NCBI GenBank assembly: GCA_021161495.1
Contig: JAGHAO010000114.1
Coordinates: 1 to 7,922 of the forward strand
Direction of reading: 5' to 3'
DNA length: 7,922 nucleotides
Source of the DNA: Caldisericaceae bacterium
GTDB lineage: Bacteria > Caldisericota > Caldisericia > Caldisericales > Caldisericaceae
The notes under the pieces: model-generated
The model's database searches: none
Seen by the model: only the letters and a program-made list of their open reading frames with translations
Told to the model about the DNA's origin: nothing
In this document: positions 1 to 7,152 of the stretch, piece after piece
How the letters are laid out: every line of letters starts with the position of its first letter
How positions within the stretch are numbered: the stretch's first letter is position 1
Translations under genes and position numbers: made by a program

Positions 1-301
1 AGCCTAATACTATGTAATTAAAAACTACTTCGAGATCTTTTACCGCTTTCCGGGGATTTTTTTGCAGTAATTCTATAAATAGGGGAATAAAGGATACTGC
101 AATGGCACTTGCTACTATATTTAGCGTAATAGATGTAATCGGGAGTGTTGCGTTTAAGGCGTCAGCCGCATGAGTTGTGCCAAAATAGGCGCTAAATAAC
201 ATATCTCTTGCGAGCCCGAGCAGTCTACTGATTACTGCTGCAACCATAAAAATTAGAGAAGCCTGTACTGCATTCTGTTTTAGGAATCTTCTATTTTTCA
301 T
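1..301 (-). CDS. murJ: MurJ/MviN-family lipid II flippase-like protein, N-terminal 100 residues (3' end beyond window)
   Basis: This reading frame is open from an ATG at 301-299 to the window edge and gives 100 residues, the N-terminal fifth or so of a MurJ-type MOP-superfamily transporter (full proteins are about 500 residues). Known MurJ proteins flip lipid II across the cytoplasmic membrane for peptidoglycan synthesis. Visible signatures: a first hydrophobic segment around residues 12-30, then SRLLGLARD at 25-33 (Arg26 and Arg32 match the conserved arginines of E. coli MurJ TM1), AADAL at 45-49 (Asp47 matches the conserved TM2 region aspartate), a second hydrophobic segment at about 51-78 and FIPLF at 71-75. 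The AEGA-type motif of proteobacterial MurJ is replaced by VASA, so this looks like the FIP-type variant I associate with low-GC bacteria. The start lies 11 bp inside the end of the preceding gene and has no clear Shine-Dalgarno, which suggests translational coupling. An internal Met19 is a less likely start because it would cut into TM1. A related polysaccharide-lipid flippase cannot be excluded. Confidence 0.85.
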   Translation of the reverse strand, partial: MKNRRFLKQNAVQASLIFMVAAVISRLLGLARDMLFSAYFGTTHAADALNATLPITSITLNIVASAIAVSFIPLFIELLQKNPRKAVKDLEVVFNYIVLG

Positions 302-2312
302 TAGTGAATATATTTATTATAGGTTTATATAAAATTACAATTATGATTGATCCTATAATTACCCCGAACAATATACCCCATAAACTTCGGTAGAGCGACA
401 TAAGAAATGTGTTTCTAACGTGAGAAAAGGTATCGGTTATTGAAATGCTTCCCATTGTTCCGGATATGGAAAATACTATAATCCATTTCTTTCTTTTAAT
501 AAGCGAGAATAAAGGTATTAAAAAGAGAGAGGGATATCCCACTAAGAATTCTTTGAATCTCGGCCTTGCAACTATCTTGTGTTCCAGGAGTGCTCTGAAT
601 TTTAGCTCAAGTGAAGAAATCGAGACTCCCGTATTTCCTGAACGGAGTAAATACACAAGAAAAATTCCTGCAAGGATAATTAAAATAATGATATGCCCCC
701 ATTTTACGGTGATGTTCCACGCTTTTTTTATCTCGATAGGAAGGCTGTATCTTTCTTTCGGAATATAAGTATTATTGAAGTCGGCTCCGAATATTTTAAG
801 ATAATTTAGTATCAAGAACAAGAACGGCGTTAGGTAAAGTACTTTAACTCCTCTGAACATATCGAGGTTTAGTAAATATCTGGTGGACGAAATAGAGGCG
901 CCTATCCACAATCCGCCTATGAGAGAAAAGCCTAACATTATGATCGACAAATTGAATCCGTGTTTCAATATATTTTTCAGGTTAGTTACTTCTTTTTTTC
1001 CGTAAAGTGTTTTTATGTATCTAAAAACGATAAGTGAAAAAGATCCTGTAATTACTATTGCTCCTGACAGCGCTGTCAATTTTTGCGCCAAATTTTTATT
1101 TGCAAATAGAAGGACGGTAAAAGCAAATATTAATATTATTAGCCAAAATATACTATTTTTTACATCAAAATCCAAAAGTGATTTTGCGTACAATACGAAC
1201 ATTGCTATTATTCCAAGCGAAATTAACCATAAAATAATTACGGGGACTTTTACTTCCGGCATCGGATGGGGTACTCCGAACCGCATACCTTTTTCCTTCC
1301 ATAAAGAATGGAATTTACTTACTTCATAGTCGTTTACCTTCATATTATCTTCGTAAGAAAGCCCGTTGTCTATGATCGGCTTAACGTAAATTACTCTTAT
1401 ATTCCTATCTGATACCGCCCTGAACCATCTGTTAAATATTTCATACGGTTTCAATTTTAATTGTTCCGCAGGGTATATCGAATAAACACGGGCAACATAG
1501 TAATGAGTTCTCGGCATTAAAACATCTAATCCTTCCTGAGTATATATTCCTTTTTGTACGGGTAGTTCTATAATGTAGGTGACTATGTGATTTTTGTTAA
1601 AGAAATCCGCAAGTTCTTTCGTCTGCTCTCCGCCTGCTCCCGAAATTACGTTTCCGTAGAACATTACGGAGCGTATTTTGTATTTCCTGAGTATTTCTTC
1701 CAAATTGCTTATGTTTCTGTTTCCAGGTGCGTATTTAGGCCTTAATACTATGTTCAAACCCAATGATTTAAATTTTGCGATTTCATCTTCGTCAAACCCC
1801 AATCCATAGTTATTCAAATTCATTTGCTGAACCGGTGTAATGACTGCGTAAGTCTTCTTTCCGTTGATAATGTAATCTCCTTCGGGAAGCAGGTTAAATA
1901 TTCTTTCTGCAAGAGATTTATCTTTGGTGATTATGATTGAATAATATGGCTTAATTTTGTTTTTAACCGTGGAAAAATCTATATTTTGTAAGATTTCATT
2001 TGGAAGCGAATTGGAAATAAGTTGATTACCACCAAATAGCGAGATATCCCCGGAATTTACCAGATCTTGTACGGATTCTTCGGGAATTGCGATACCTGTA
2101 AGCCCGTTAGATGATAACTCTTTTATGGCATCATATACGGAATGACCATAAGAGTTTGCAAATGTTTGGAATGTGTAATAATCTGCAACGATGTTAATTG
2201 TGTCTTCTTGTTTTTCCGCTTTTATCCTTACCGAGATTTGTACGGCGGCTGCGATTATTGATAAGAGCACTAAAATCACAAGAATTTTTTTTACCGGAGA
2301 ATTTTTGTACAT
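291..2312 (-). CDS. DUF5693-family polytopic membrane protein with large extracytoplasmic domain, function unknown
   Basis: The protein has 673 residues. An N-terminal hydrophobic helix at about 9-26, preceded by lysines, acts as signal anchor. A soluble region of about 320 residues (31-353) follows, with alternating strands and helices such as GLTGIAIPEES (70-80), LNIVLRPKY (186-194), IRSVMFYG (213-220) and NIRVIYVKP (304-312), a pattern that could be a TIM-barrel-like fold. The C-terminal part holds about eight hydrophobic segments (near 355-377, 387-405, 412-431, 453-473, 490-507, 538-556, 591-605 and 641-662). The sequence matches my memory of DUF5693 proteins of Bacillota, especially a charged motif RPRFKEFLVGYP (583-594) and DTFSHVRN (627-634) between late membrane segments. 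No biochemical role is known to me. In other genomes I recall such genes near csaB and other surface-polymer genes. Here the gene starts 7 bp after argS and overlaps a murJ-like gene by 11 bp, so an envelope role is plausible but inferred. The ATG at 2312 is the only start that keeps the whole signal anchor. Confidence 0.8.
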   Translation of the reverse strand: MYKNSPVKKILVILVLLSIIAAAVQISVRIKAEKQEDTINIVADYYTFQTFANSYGHSVYDAIKELSSNGLTGIAIPEESVQDLVNSGDISLFGGNQLISNSLPNEILQNIDFSTVKNKIKPYYSIIITKDKSLAERIFNLLPEGDYIINGKKTYAVITPVQQMNLNNYGLGFDEDEIAKFKSLGLNIVLRPKYAPGNRNISNLEEILRKYKIRSVMFYGNVISGAGGEQTKELADFFNKNHIVTYIIELPVQKGIYTQEGLDVLMPRTHYYVARVYSIYPAEQLKLKPYEIFNRWFRAVSDRNIRVIYVKPIIDNGLSYEDNMKVNDYEVSKFHSLWKEKGMRFGVPHPMPEVKVPVIILWLISLGIIAMFVLYAKSLLDFDVKNSIFWLIILIFAFTVLLFANKNLAQKLTALSGAIVITGSFSLIVFRYIKTLYGKKEVTNLKNILKHGFNLSIIMLGFSLIGGLWIGASISSTRYLLNLDMFRGVKVLYLTPFLFLILNYLKIFGADFNNTYIPKERYSLPIEIKKAWNITVKWGHIIILIILAGIFLVYLLRSGNTGVSISSLELKFRALLEHKIVARPRFKEFLVGYPSLFLIPLFSLIKRKKWIIVFSISGTMGSISITDTFSHVRNTFLMSLYRSLWGILFGVIIGSIIIVILYKPIINIFTNEK

Positions 2313-2319
2313 TTCTATT

Positions 2320-3951
2320 TCACATCCTTTCTTTCTTTTCTATTCCCATAAGGTCCATTATCAGTGATAAAACTATTACTGTTGCGTTAATTAAAGACAA
2401 CCTTTCTTGCTCATTTTCCGAGCCTATTACTTTATGTTTCTGATAAAAAGCATTTGCTTTTTTGCAAAGATCTATCGATAAGAAAGGAAGTTTGTTTACT
2501 GCATACGTTTTCGCTATGGATTTGAGATTATCTTTAACCGATAAGATAGCATTCAGAAGATTTCTTTCTTCCCTTTCGGTGAGTAACGAAAAATCTGTTT
2601 GTTCTATTCCTTTGTATTTTTTGCCTGCTTCTCCCGCTTTCTTTAATATATTCAGTAATCTTGCATATGTATATTGAACGTAAAATACGGGATTATCCAT
2701 ACTTTCTTTTTTTGCAAGCGTCAGATCAAAATTTAGGTGTGTATCGGCGCTTTTGAGTAAAAAGAAAAATCTTGCGGCATCCTTACCTACTTCATCAATC
2801 AGTTCATCAAGTGTTATAAAGTTGCCGGTGTGTTTTGACATCATTACTTCTTTGCCGTTTTCGTATAGATGAACTATCTGATAAATAATAACGTCGAGAA
2901 AATCTTTCGGCAATCCCATACCGAGAATTAATGCCTTCATAGGAATAATATGCCCGAAGTGATCCGCTCCCCAAATGTCTATTACTTTTTTAAAACCCCT
3001 GTTCCATTTGTTTTTATGATATGCCGCATCTACAAGAGTATATGTAGGTTCCCCGCTGCTTCTTACAAGCACTCTGTCTTTGTCATCTCCGAAGAGAGTG
3101 GATTTAAACCATAAGGCTCCGTCTTTTTCATATGTGTACCCACTCTCTTTGAAAATCTTTATCGTCTCTTCCACCTCGCCGCTCTTATACAGGGAACTTT
3201 CGTAGAACCATATATCAAAAAACACTCCGAATTTTGCAAGGGATTTTTTAATCTGCCAGATCATATAATCTTTGCCAAAATCTTTTATTGCTTCTCTGTC
3301 CGGTTTGCCGTCTTTTATATATCTGTCTTTGAATTTAAAATACAAGTCTTCGGCTATTTCTTTTATATATTCTCCTTTGTATCCTTCTTCCGGAAATTTT
3401 GCTTCGTATCCGCAAAGTTTTAGATAATAATATGTGATTGAGTCGGCAAAAAGATCCATTTTACTTCCGGCATCATTTACATAATATTCTTTTTTTACAT
3501 CGAACCCCTGTAATTTGAGGAGGTTTGCAAGTACGTCTCCTATGATGCCTCCTCTCCCGTTTCCGACATGTAAGGGGCCTGTCGGATTTGCACTTACAAA
3601 TTCCACCTGAACCTTTATACCTTTGGGTTTTTCTCGAAAGAATTCGTCTTTTTTACTCTCGATTTCTCCTATGTATTCTTTGTAGGCAATATCAGACAGA
3701 GTAAAATTTATATATCCCCCCTTTGCTATGCTTATTTCCTTAATTAATTCGGATTTTACATTTTCAGAGACTTCTTCCGCTATTTTTTGCGGAGATTTAT
3801 GCAGAATTTTGGCAAACTTAAAAGGGAAGGATGTTGCGAAATCTCCCATACCTTCGGGAGCGGGCGTAATTTCTACTTGTTCCCGAAGCGTATCTCTGCC
3901 GTAAGTCTTAATTATTGCTTCATTTATGATTTTTTCTAATTTTTTAATCAT
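2320..3951 (-). CDS. argS: Arginyl-tRNA synthetase
   Basis: Class Ia aminoacyl-tRNA synthetase that charges tRNA-Arg with arginine using ATP in the cytoplasm. The 543 residues cover a complete protein of typical bacterial length. An N-terminal ArgRS-specific domain (about 1-100, with GMGDFAT at 34-40) is followed by the catalytic Rossmann core with the HIGH-box region SANPTGPLHVGNGRG (120-134; HVGN is the HIGH equivalent). WGADHFGHI (327-335) comes next, then the KMSKS-equivalent loop MMSKHTGN (370-377). The C-terminal alpha-helical anticodon-binding domain runs from about 418 to the end and begins with NPVFYVQYTYAR. It closes with the usual family ending GIEKKERM (536-543). The first lysine of KMSK is a methionine here, as happens often in ArgRS. 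The gene starts 12 bp after gcvPB with a long purine-rich ribosome binding site and ends 7 bp before the DUF5693 gene, so it seems co-transcribed with the glycine cleavage genes. Confidence 0.97.
   Translation of the reverse strand: MIKKLEKIINEAIIKTYGRDTLREQVEITPAPEGMGDFATSFPFKFAKILHKSPQKIAEEVSENVKSELIKEISIAKGGYINFTLSDIAYKEYIGEIESKKDEFFREKPKGIKVQVEFVSANPTGPLHVGNGRGGIIGDVLANLLKLQGFDVKKEYYVNDAGSKMDLFADSITYYYLKLCGYEAKFPEEGYKGEYIKEIAEDLYFKFKDRYIKDGKPDREAIKDFGKDYMIWQIKKSLAKFGVFFDIWFYESSLYKSGEVEETIKIFKESGYTYEKDGALWFKSTLFGDDKDRVLVRSSGEPTYTLVDAAYHKNKWNRGFKKVIDIWGADHFGHIIPMKALILGMGLPKDFLDVIIYQIVHLYENGKEVMMSKHTGNFITLDELIDEVGKDAARFFFLLKSADTHLNFDLTLAKKESMDNPVFYVQYTYARLLNILKKAGEAGKKYKGIEQTDFSLLTEREERNLLNAILSVKDNLKSIAKTYAVNKLPFLSIDLCKKANAFYQKHKVIGSENEQERLSLINATVIVLSLIMDLMGIEKKERM
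2323..2330 (-). promoter_or_regulatory. Likely ribosome binding site of the DUF5693 gene within the argS 3' end
   Basis: AAAGGATG lies in the last argS codons, directly before the argS TGA stop. The AGG core is 13 nt from the ATG at 2312, longer than optimal, so initiation may depend partly on coupling to argS translation. Confidence 0.5.
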
Positions 3952-3953
3952 TG

Positions 3954-3965
3954 CCTCTTTCCTTT
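3954..3965 (-). promoter_or_regulatory. Extended purine-rich ribosome binding site of argS
   Basis: The 12-nt purine tract AAAGGAAAGAGG begins at the gcvPB stop codon (3966-3964) and ends 2 nt before the argS ATG at 3951. Its AAAGG part, 9 nt from the ATG, is the better placed pairing site. It supports this start. Confidence 0.75.
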
Positions 3966-5397
3966 AATAATGAAGTTTCGGATTTTTAACTGCTTTTACT
4001 TCATCAAGCCTTCCGACGGGTGTTGAATGCGGGGCTTCCTTTAATAATTCCGGTTTTGTTCTTGCCTCTTTTGAGATTTTAATCATTGCCTTGATGAATG
4101 AGTCCAATGTCTCCTTGCTCTCGGACTCCGGAGGCTCGATCATAATTGTTTCTTCCGCATAGGGTTCGAAGTGAGGGAAATATATTGTAGGGGGGTGAAA
4201 ACCGTAGTCCATAAGCCTTTTGGAAATATCAAGAGTTTTAACCCCGTATTTTTTATATTCCTTGCCGGTTAATACGCATTCGTGCATACATGTTCTATCG
4301 TATGCCGGTTTGTAATAATCTTTTAGCTTTGCCAGCACGTAGTTAGCATTGATTATACTTGTTTCGGCAGCTTCTCTAAGGCCTTGCGGACCCATCGAAA
4401 GGATCCATGCATATGCTTTTACCAACACTGAGAAATTGCCGTAAAATGCCCTAACCCGACCTATCGAATTTTTCGGGAATTCAAAGAAATAACCTTTTTC
4501 ATTTTTGCAAACTATTGGTGAAGGTAAGAATTCGATAAGTTCTTTCTTCGCACCGACTACTCCTGCACCGGGGCCTCCCCCGCCGTGTGGTGTGGAAAAC
4601 GTTTTGTGAAGATTTAAGTGCAGGACGTCAAATCCTGCATCTCCCGGACGTACAATTCCCAATAATGCGTTTAAATTTGCTCCGTCGTAATATAAAAGCC
4701 CGCCTTTTGAATGAACTATATCTGCAATTTTCAGGATATTCTCGTCAAATAAACCCACCGTGTTAGGGTTTGTAAGCATCAAGCCCGCTGTATCTTCATC
4801 CATTATTTTTTCTAATTCACTTATATCTACGCCGCCGCGTTCGTTAGATTTTACCTCTACTACTCGGAAACCTGCCATTGCCGAAGATGCGGGGTTTGTT
4901 CCATGTGCCGAATCCGGGATTATCATTTTGTGCCTGGGCTTTCCTTTACTTTCAAAATATTTTCTTATCATAAGTACGCCCGTAAGTTCCCCGTGTGCTC
5001 CTGCGGCGGGCATCATACTGAATTTGTCCATTCCGGTAATTTCGTTGAGCAATTCTCCGAGTTCGAACATTATTTGAAGGCTGCCTTGAACATATCTCTC
5101 GGGTGCAAAGGGATGGGCGTATAAGAAGTTATCAAGATTTGCAAGTTTTTCGTTTATTTTAGGATTATATTTCATTGTGCAGGAACCGAGAGGATATAAT
5201 CCGTCGTCCACTCCGTAGTTTAATTTTGAAAGCTTTGTGAAGTGCCTAACCACATCCGGCTCGGAAACTTCCGGAAGATCGTATTCTTTGTGCGGTTTGG
5301 CGTACTCGGGTATATCTACGGAGATTTCATCAAAGGAATCCTCGGGTATAGAGAAGCCAATTCTGCCTTTTACGCTTTTTTCGTATATCAATTTCAT
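3964..5397 (-). CDS. gcvPB: Glycine dehydrogenase (decarboxylating) subunit 2, P-protein beta-type subunit
   Basis: PLP-binding half of the two-subunit glycine decarboxylase (P protein). With GcvPA it decarboxylates glycine and passes the aminomethyl group to the lipoyl arm of GcvH. The 477-residue length is normal for the separate subunit. Motifs: YPLGSCTMKYNPK (68-80), SMMPAAGAHGE (127-137), PDSAHGTNPASSAMAGF (161-177), the YYDGANLNALLG region (236-247) with the PLP-contacting aspartate (Asp238), and LHLNLHKTFSTPHGGGGPG (259-277), in which Lys265 is the expected Schiff-base lysine. The C-terminal small domain contains YGFHPPTIYFP (398-408) and the EPPESESKETLDSFI helix (421-435). All catalytic motifs look intact. 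The ATG at 5397 lies 4 bp after the gcvPA stop, and its ribosome binding site overlaps that stop, so synthesis of the two subunits is probably coupled in a 1:1 ratio. Confidence 0.97.
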   Translation of the reverse strand: MKLIYEKSVKGRIGFSIPEDSFDEISVDIPEYAKPHKEYDLPEVSEPDVVRHFTKLSKLNYGVDDGLYPLGSCTMKYNPKINEKLANLDNFLYAHPFAPERYVQGSLQIMFELGELLNEITGMDKFSMMPAAGAHGELTGVLMIRKYFESKGKPRHKMIIPDSAHGTNPASSAMAGFRVVEVKSNERGGVDISELEKIMDEDTAGLMLTNPNTVGLFDENILKIADIVHSKGGLLYYDGANLNALLGIVRPGDAGFDVLHLNLHKTFSTPHGGGGPGAGVVGAKKELIEFLPSPIVCKNEKGYFFEFPKNSIGRVRAFYGNFSVLVKAYAWILSMGPQGLREAAETSIINANYVLAKLKDYYKPAYDRTCMHECVLTGKEYKKYGVKTLDISKRLMDYGFHPPTIYFPHFEPYAEETIMIEPPESESKETLDSFIKAMIKISKEARTKPELLKEAPHSTPVGRLDEVKAVKNPKLHY

Positions 5398-5401
5398 TTT
5401 A

Positions 5402-5408
5402 TCACCTC
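5402..5408 (-). promoter_or_regulatory. Ribosome binding site of gcvPB overlapping the gcvPA stop codon
   Basis: GAGGTGA on the minus strand includes the gcvPA TGA stop (5404-5402) and ends 4 nt before the gcvPB ATG at 5397. A ribosome terminating on gcvPA would sit on this site, so coupled translation of the two P-protein subunits is likely. Confidence 0.8.
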
Positions 5409-6733
5409 GAGAATAAGCCTGCTATAAAATCAAGATCCTTTTTTGTAAAGATTTCCGTTACGGCAAAAAGGAGGTAGCCTTCGAGTTCCGGATAAAATTT
5501 ACTGAGGTCAAGCGGAGGTACAAACCCATTCTTCATAAGGAGATCAATTGTTTCTTCCTTTTTATCCGATTTCAAAATAAATTCGTTGAAAAACGGATAG
5601 TCCGGACCGCTAAATGCTTTTGTATCCAAAAGTTTTTTTCTCAAATAGTGCGCAGATTTAAAATTCAGATCAGCAAGGGATTTTAAACCTCTTTTGCCAA
5701 GCAGGGATAAATATACATTTCCCGCAACAATATTTAAAGCATGATTGGAACAGATGTTTGAAGTCGCTTTCTCCCTTCGAATGTCTTGTTCTCTTGCTCT
5801 AAAAGTCATCACAAATCCGCGGTTTCCGTTTTTGTCCGTTGTCTCGCCTGCAATTCTTCCCGGTATTTGTCTTATATATTTCATTTTGCTTGCGAGATAT
5901 CCGTTGTATGGCCCTCCGAAGTTAAGATCCATCCCGAATGACTGCGCTTCGCCTGCGACAATATCAACGTCTGCTTCTCCGGGGGATTTTAAAATTCCTG
6001 ATGACAAACTTTCGGCTATTACCTGAATTACAAGGATATTTTTTTGGTGAGCGATTCTGGCAAACTCGGAGACATTTTCTATTCCTCCGAGAAAATTAGG
6101 GCTTTGAATGATAAACGCCGCAACATCATCGGTTAAATTCTTTTCAAAATTTTCGATATTTGTGAGAATATTTTTGTAAGGAATAGTAATGATTTCCGTT
6201 TTATGCGGCTCTGTATAGGTTCTTACTGTTTCAAGATAGTGCGGATGTAAAAGAGAAGAAACTAAAATTTTGTTCTTTTTCGAAAGCCTCATTGCCATCA
6301 ATACCGCTTCCGCTGTGGCAGATGCCCCGTCGTAAATAGAAGGAACCACGACATTCATTCCGGTTAATTTTGCAATATGTGTTTGATACTCAAACATCGA
6401 TTGCAAATTTCCCTGGCTTATCTCCGGTTGATACGGAGTGTAAGAAGTATAGAATTCTTCCCTTGCTGTAATTGTTTTAACGACTTCCGGGATAAAATGC
6501 CTGTATGCCCCGGCGCCTACGAGGGGTTTTATTGAAAAGAAATCCGCATTTTTTTTTGATATGTCGTATATCCTTTCCGTGAGTTTCTGTTCGTTAATAG
6601 GACCGGGTATGTTCAAATCGGTTTTTAACAGTACTGAATCGGGAATATCTTTTAGCAAATCAGTAAAAGAGGAAACGCCGATTTCTTTGAGCATTTCCTC
6701 TTTTTGTTTCTCCGTAGTCGGTATGTATCTCAT
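5402..6733 (-). CDS. gcvPA: Glycine dehydrogenase (decarboxylating) subunit 1, P-protein alpha-type subunit
   Basis: This 443-residue protein is the non-PLP-lysine half of the split glycine decarboxylase and corresponds to the N-terminal half of the fused E. coli P protein. Visible family motifs are IPTTEKQKEEML near the N-terminus (4-15), VGAGAYRHFIP (72-82), the highly conserved TPYQPEISQGNLQ (99-111), FEYQTHIAKLTGM (114-126), YDGASATAEA (134-143), FGGP (272-275) and the QDIRREKATSNICSN signature (316-330). The fold is that of aspartate aminotransferase-type PLP enzymes, but the catalytic lysine is in GcvPB and the two subunits are expected to form an alpha2-beta2 tetramer. The start ATG is 2 bp after the gcvH stop and is preceded by AGGAAAG within the last gcvH codons. 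The split subunit form is usual in Bacillota, Thermotogota and many other bacteria, and differs from the fused gcvP of Proteobacteria. Confidence 0.97.
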   Translation of the reverse strand: MRYIPTTEKQKEEMLKEIGVSSFTDLLKDIPDSVLLKTDLNIPGPINEQKLTERIYDISKKNADFFSIKPLVGAGAYRHFIPEVVKTITAREEFYTSYTPYQPEISQGNLQSMFEYQTHIAKLTGMNVVVPSIYDGASATAEAVLMAMRLSKKNKILVSSLLHPHYLETVRTYTEPHKTEIITIPYKNILTNIENFEKNLTDDVAAFIIQSPNFLGGIENVSEFARIAHQKNILVIQVIAESLSSGILKSPGEADVDIVAGEAQSFGMDLNFGGPYNGYLASKMKYIRQIPGRIAGETTDKNGNRGFVMTFRAREQDIRREKATSNICSNHALNIVAGNVYLSLLGKRGLKSLADLNFKSAHYLRKKLLDTKAFSGPDYPFFNEFILKSDKKEETIDLLMKNGFVPPLDLSKFYPELEGYLLFAVTEIFTKKDLDFIAGLFSR

Positions 6734-6735
6734 AA

Positions 6736-7122
6736 TTATTCTTTCCTGTATTCGGAATATTCTTTAGGAGTCATAAGTTTGTCGATTTCAGCAGGGTTTT
6801 CGATTTTAATTTTTACAATCCAGCCTTTGCCGTAGGGGTCTTTATTGATAATGGAAGGATCTTTTATTGTGTCTTCATTTACTTCCACGATTTCTCCCGA
6901 TACGGGGGAATAAATATCGGATGCTGCTTTTACCGATTCAATTGTAGTTAATGTCTCGCCTGCTTTTATTTTTTTTCCTTTTTCTATTTCTTCGAGGTAA
7001 ACTATATCTCCGAGTTTATCTTGGGCATAATCTGTAATTCCAACTGTGCCTATTTCACCGTCCACCTTTAACCATTCATCGTTTTTTGTATATTTTAATT
7101 CTTCGGGAATTTTATAACCCAT
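6736..7122 (-). CDS. gcvH: Glycine cleavage system H protein (lipoyl carrier)
   Basis: This 128-residue protein, of usual family length, carries the aminomethyl intermediate on a lipoyl-lysine arm between P protein, T protein and dihydrolipoamide dehydrogenase. The sequence opens with IPEELKYTKNDEWLK (5-19), matching the family start with its HEW-like segment (here NDEW), followed by GTVGITDYAQDKLGDIVYLE (25-44). The lipoylation motif ESVKAASDIYSPVSG spans 62-76 with Lys65 as the lipoyl-bearing residue. The C-terminal half has the usual VNEDTIKDPSIINKDPYGKGW (81-101) and a final helix. It is the first gene after a good promoter and has the strongest ribosome binding site in the window, which fits the need for excess H protein over P protein. 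The first three residues do not add a signal peptide; the protein is cytosolic. Confidence 0.98.
   Translation of the reverse strand: MGYKIPEELKYTKNDEWLKVDGEIGTVGITDYAQDKLGDIVYLEEIEKGKKIKAGETLTTIESVKAASDIYSPVSGEIVEVNEDTIKDPSIINKDPYGKGWIVKIKIENPAEIDKLMTPKEYSEYRKE
6741..6747 (-). promoter_or_regulatory. Ribosome binding site of gcvPA inside the gcvH 3' end
   Basis: AGGAAAG lies within the last codons of gcvH, 7 nt before the gcvPA ATG at 6733. It supports that start and points to translational coupling of the two genes, which are only 2 bp apart. Confidence 0.75.
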
Positions 7123-7129
7123 ATGCTAG

Positions 7130-7137
7130 CCTCCTTT
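7130..7137 (-). promoter_or_regulatory. Strong ribosome binding site of gcvH
   Basis: AAAGGAGG on the minus strand sits 7 nt before the ATG at 7122. It matches the anti-Shine-Dalgarno end of 16S rRNA almost fully and fixes the gcvH start. It is the best such site in the window. Confidence 0.9.
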
Positions 7138-7152
7138 CCTAAATTTTTTTAA

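Noticed and set aside
445..1329. Plus-strand open frames of about 105 residues at 445-768 and 1015-1329
   Set aside because: They lie antisense inside the DUF5693 gene, have no recognisable domain or ribosome binding site, and their hydrophobicity mirrors the membrane segments of the real gene.
2340..2400. GATAAT in the 3' end of argS as a -10 box for the DUF5693 gene
   Set aside because: No -35-like hexamer occurs at a suitable distance upstream; the only TTG-containing candidate is too far away.
2818..2842. Possible defect in the ArgS KMSKS loop (MMSKHTGN)
   Set aside because: Loss of the first KMSK lysine is common in active arginyl-tRNA synthetases, and the rest of the protein is complete.
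4760..5077. Plus-strand open frame of 105 residues antisense to gcvPB
   Set aside because: The minus-strand frame encodes intact, highly conserved GcvPB motifs. The plus-strand product has no family signature.
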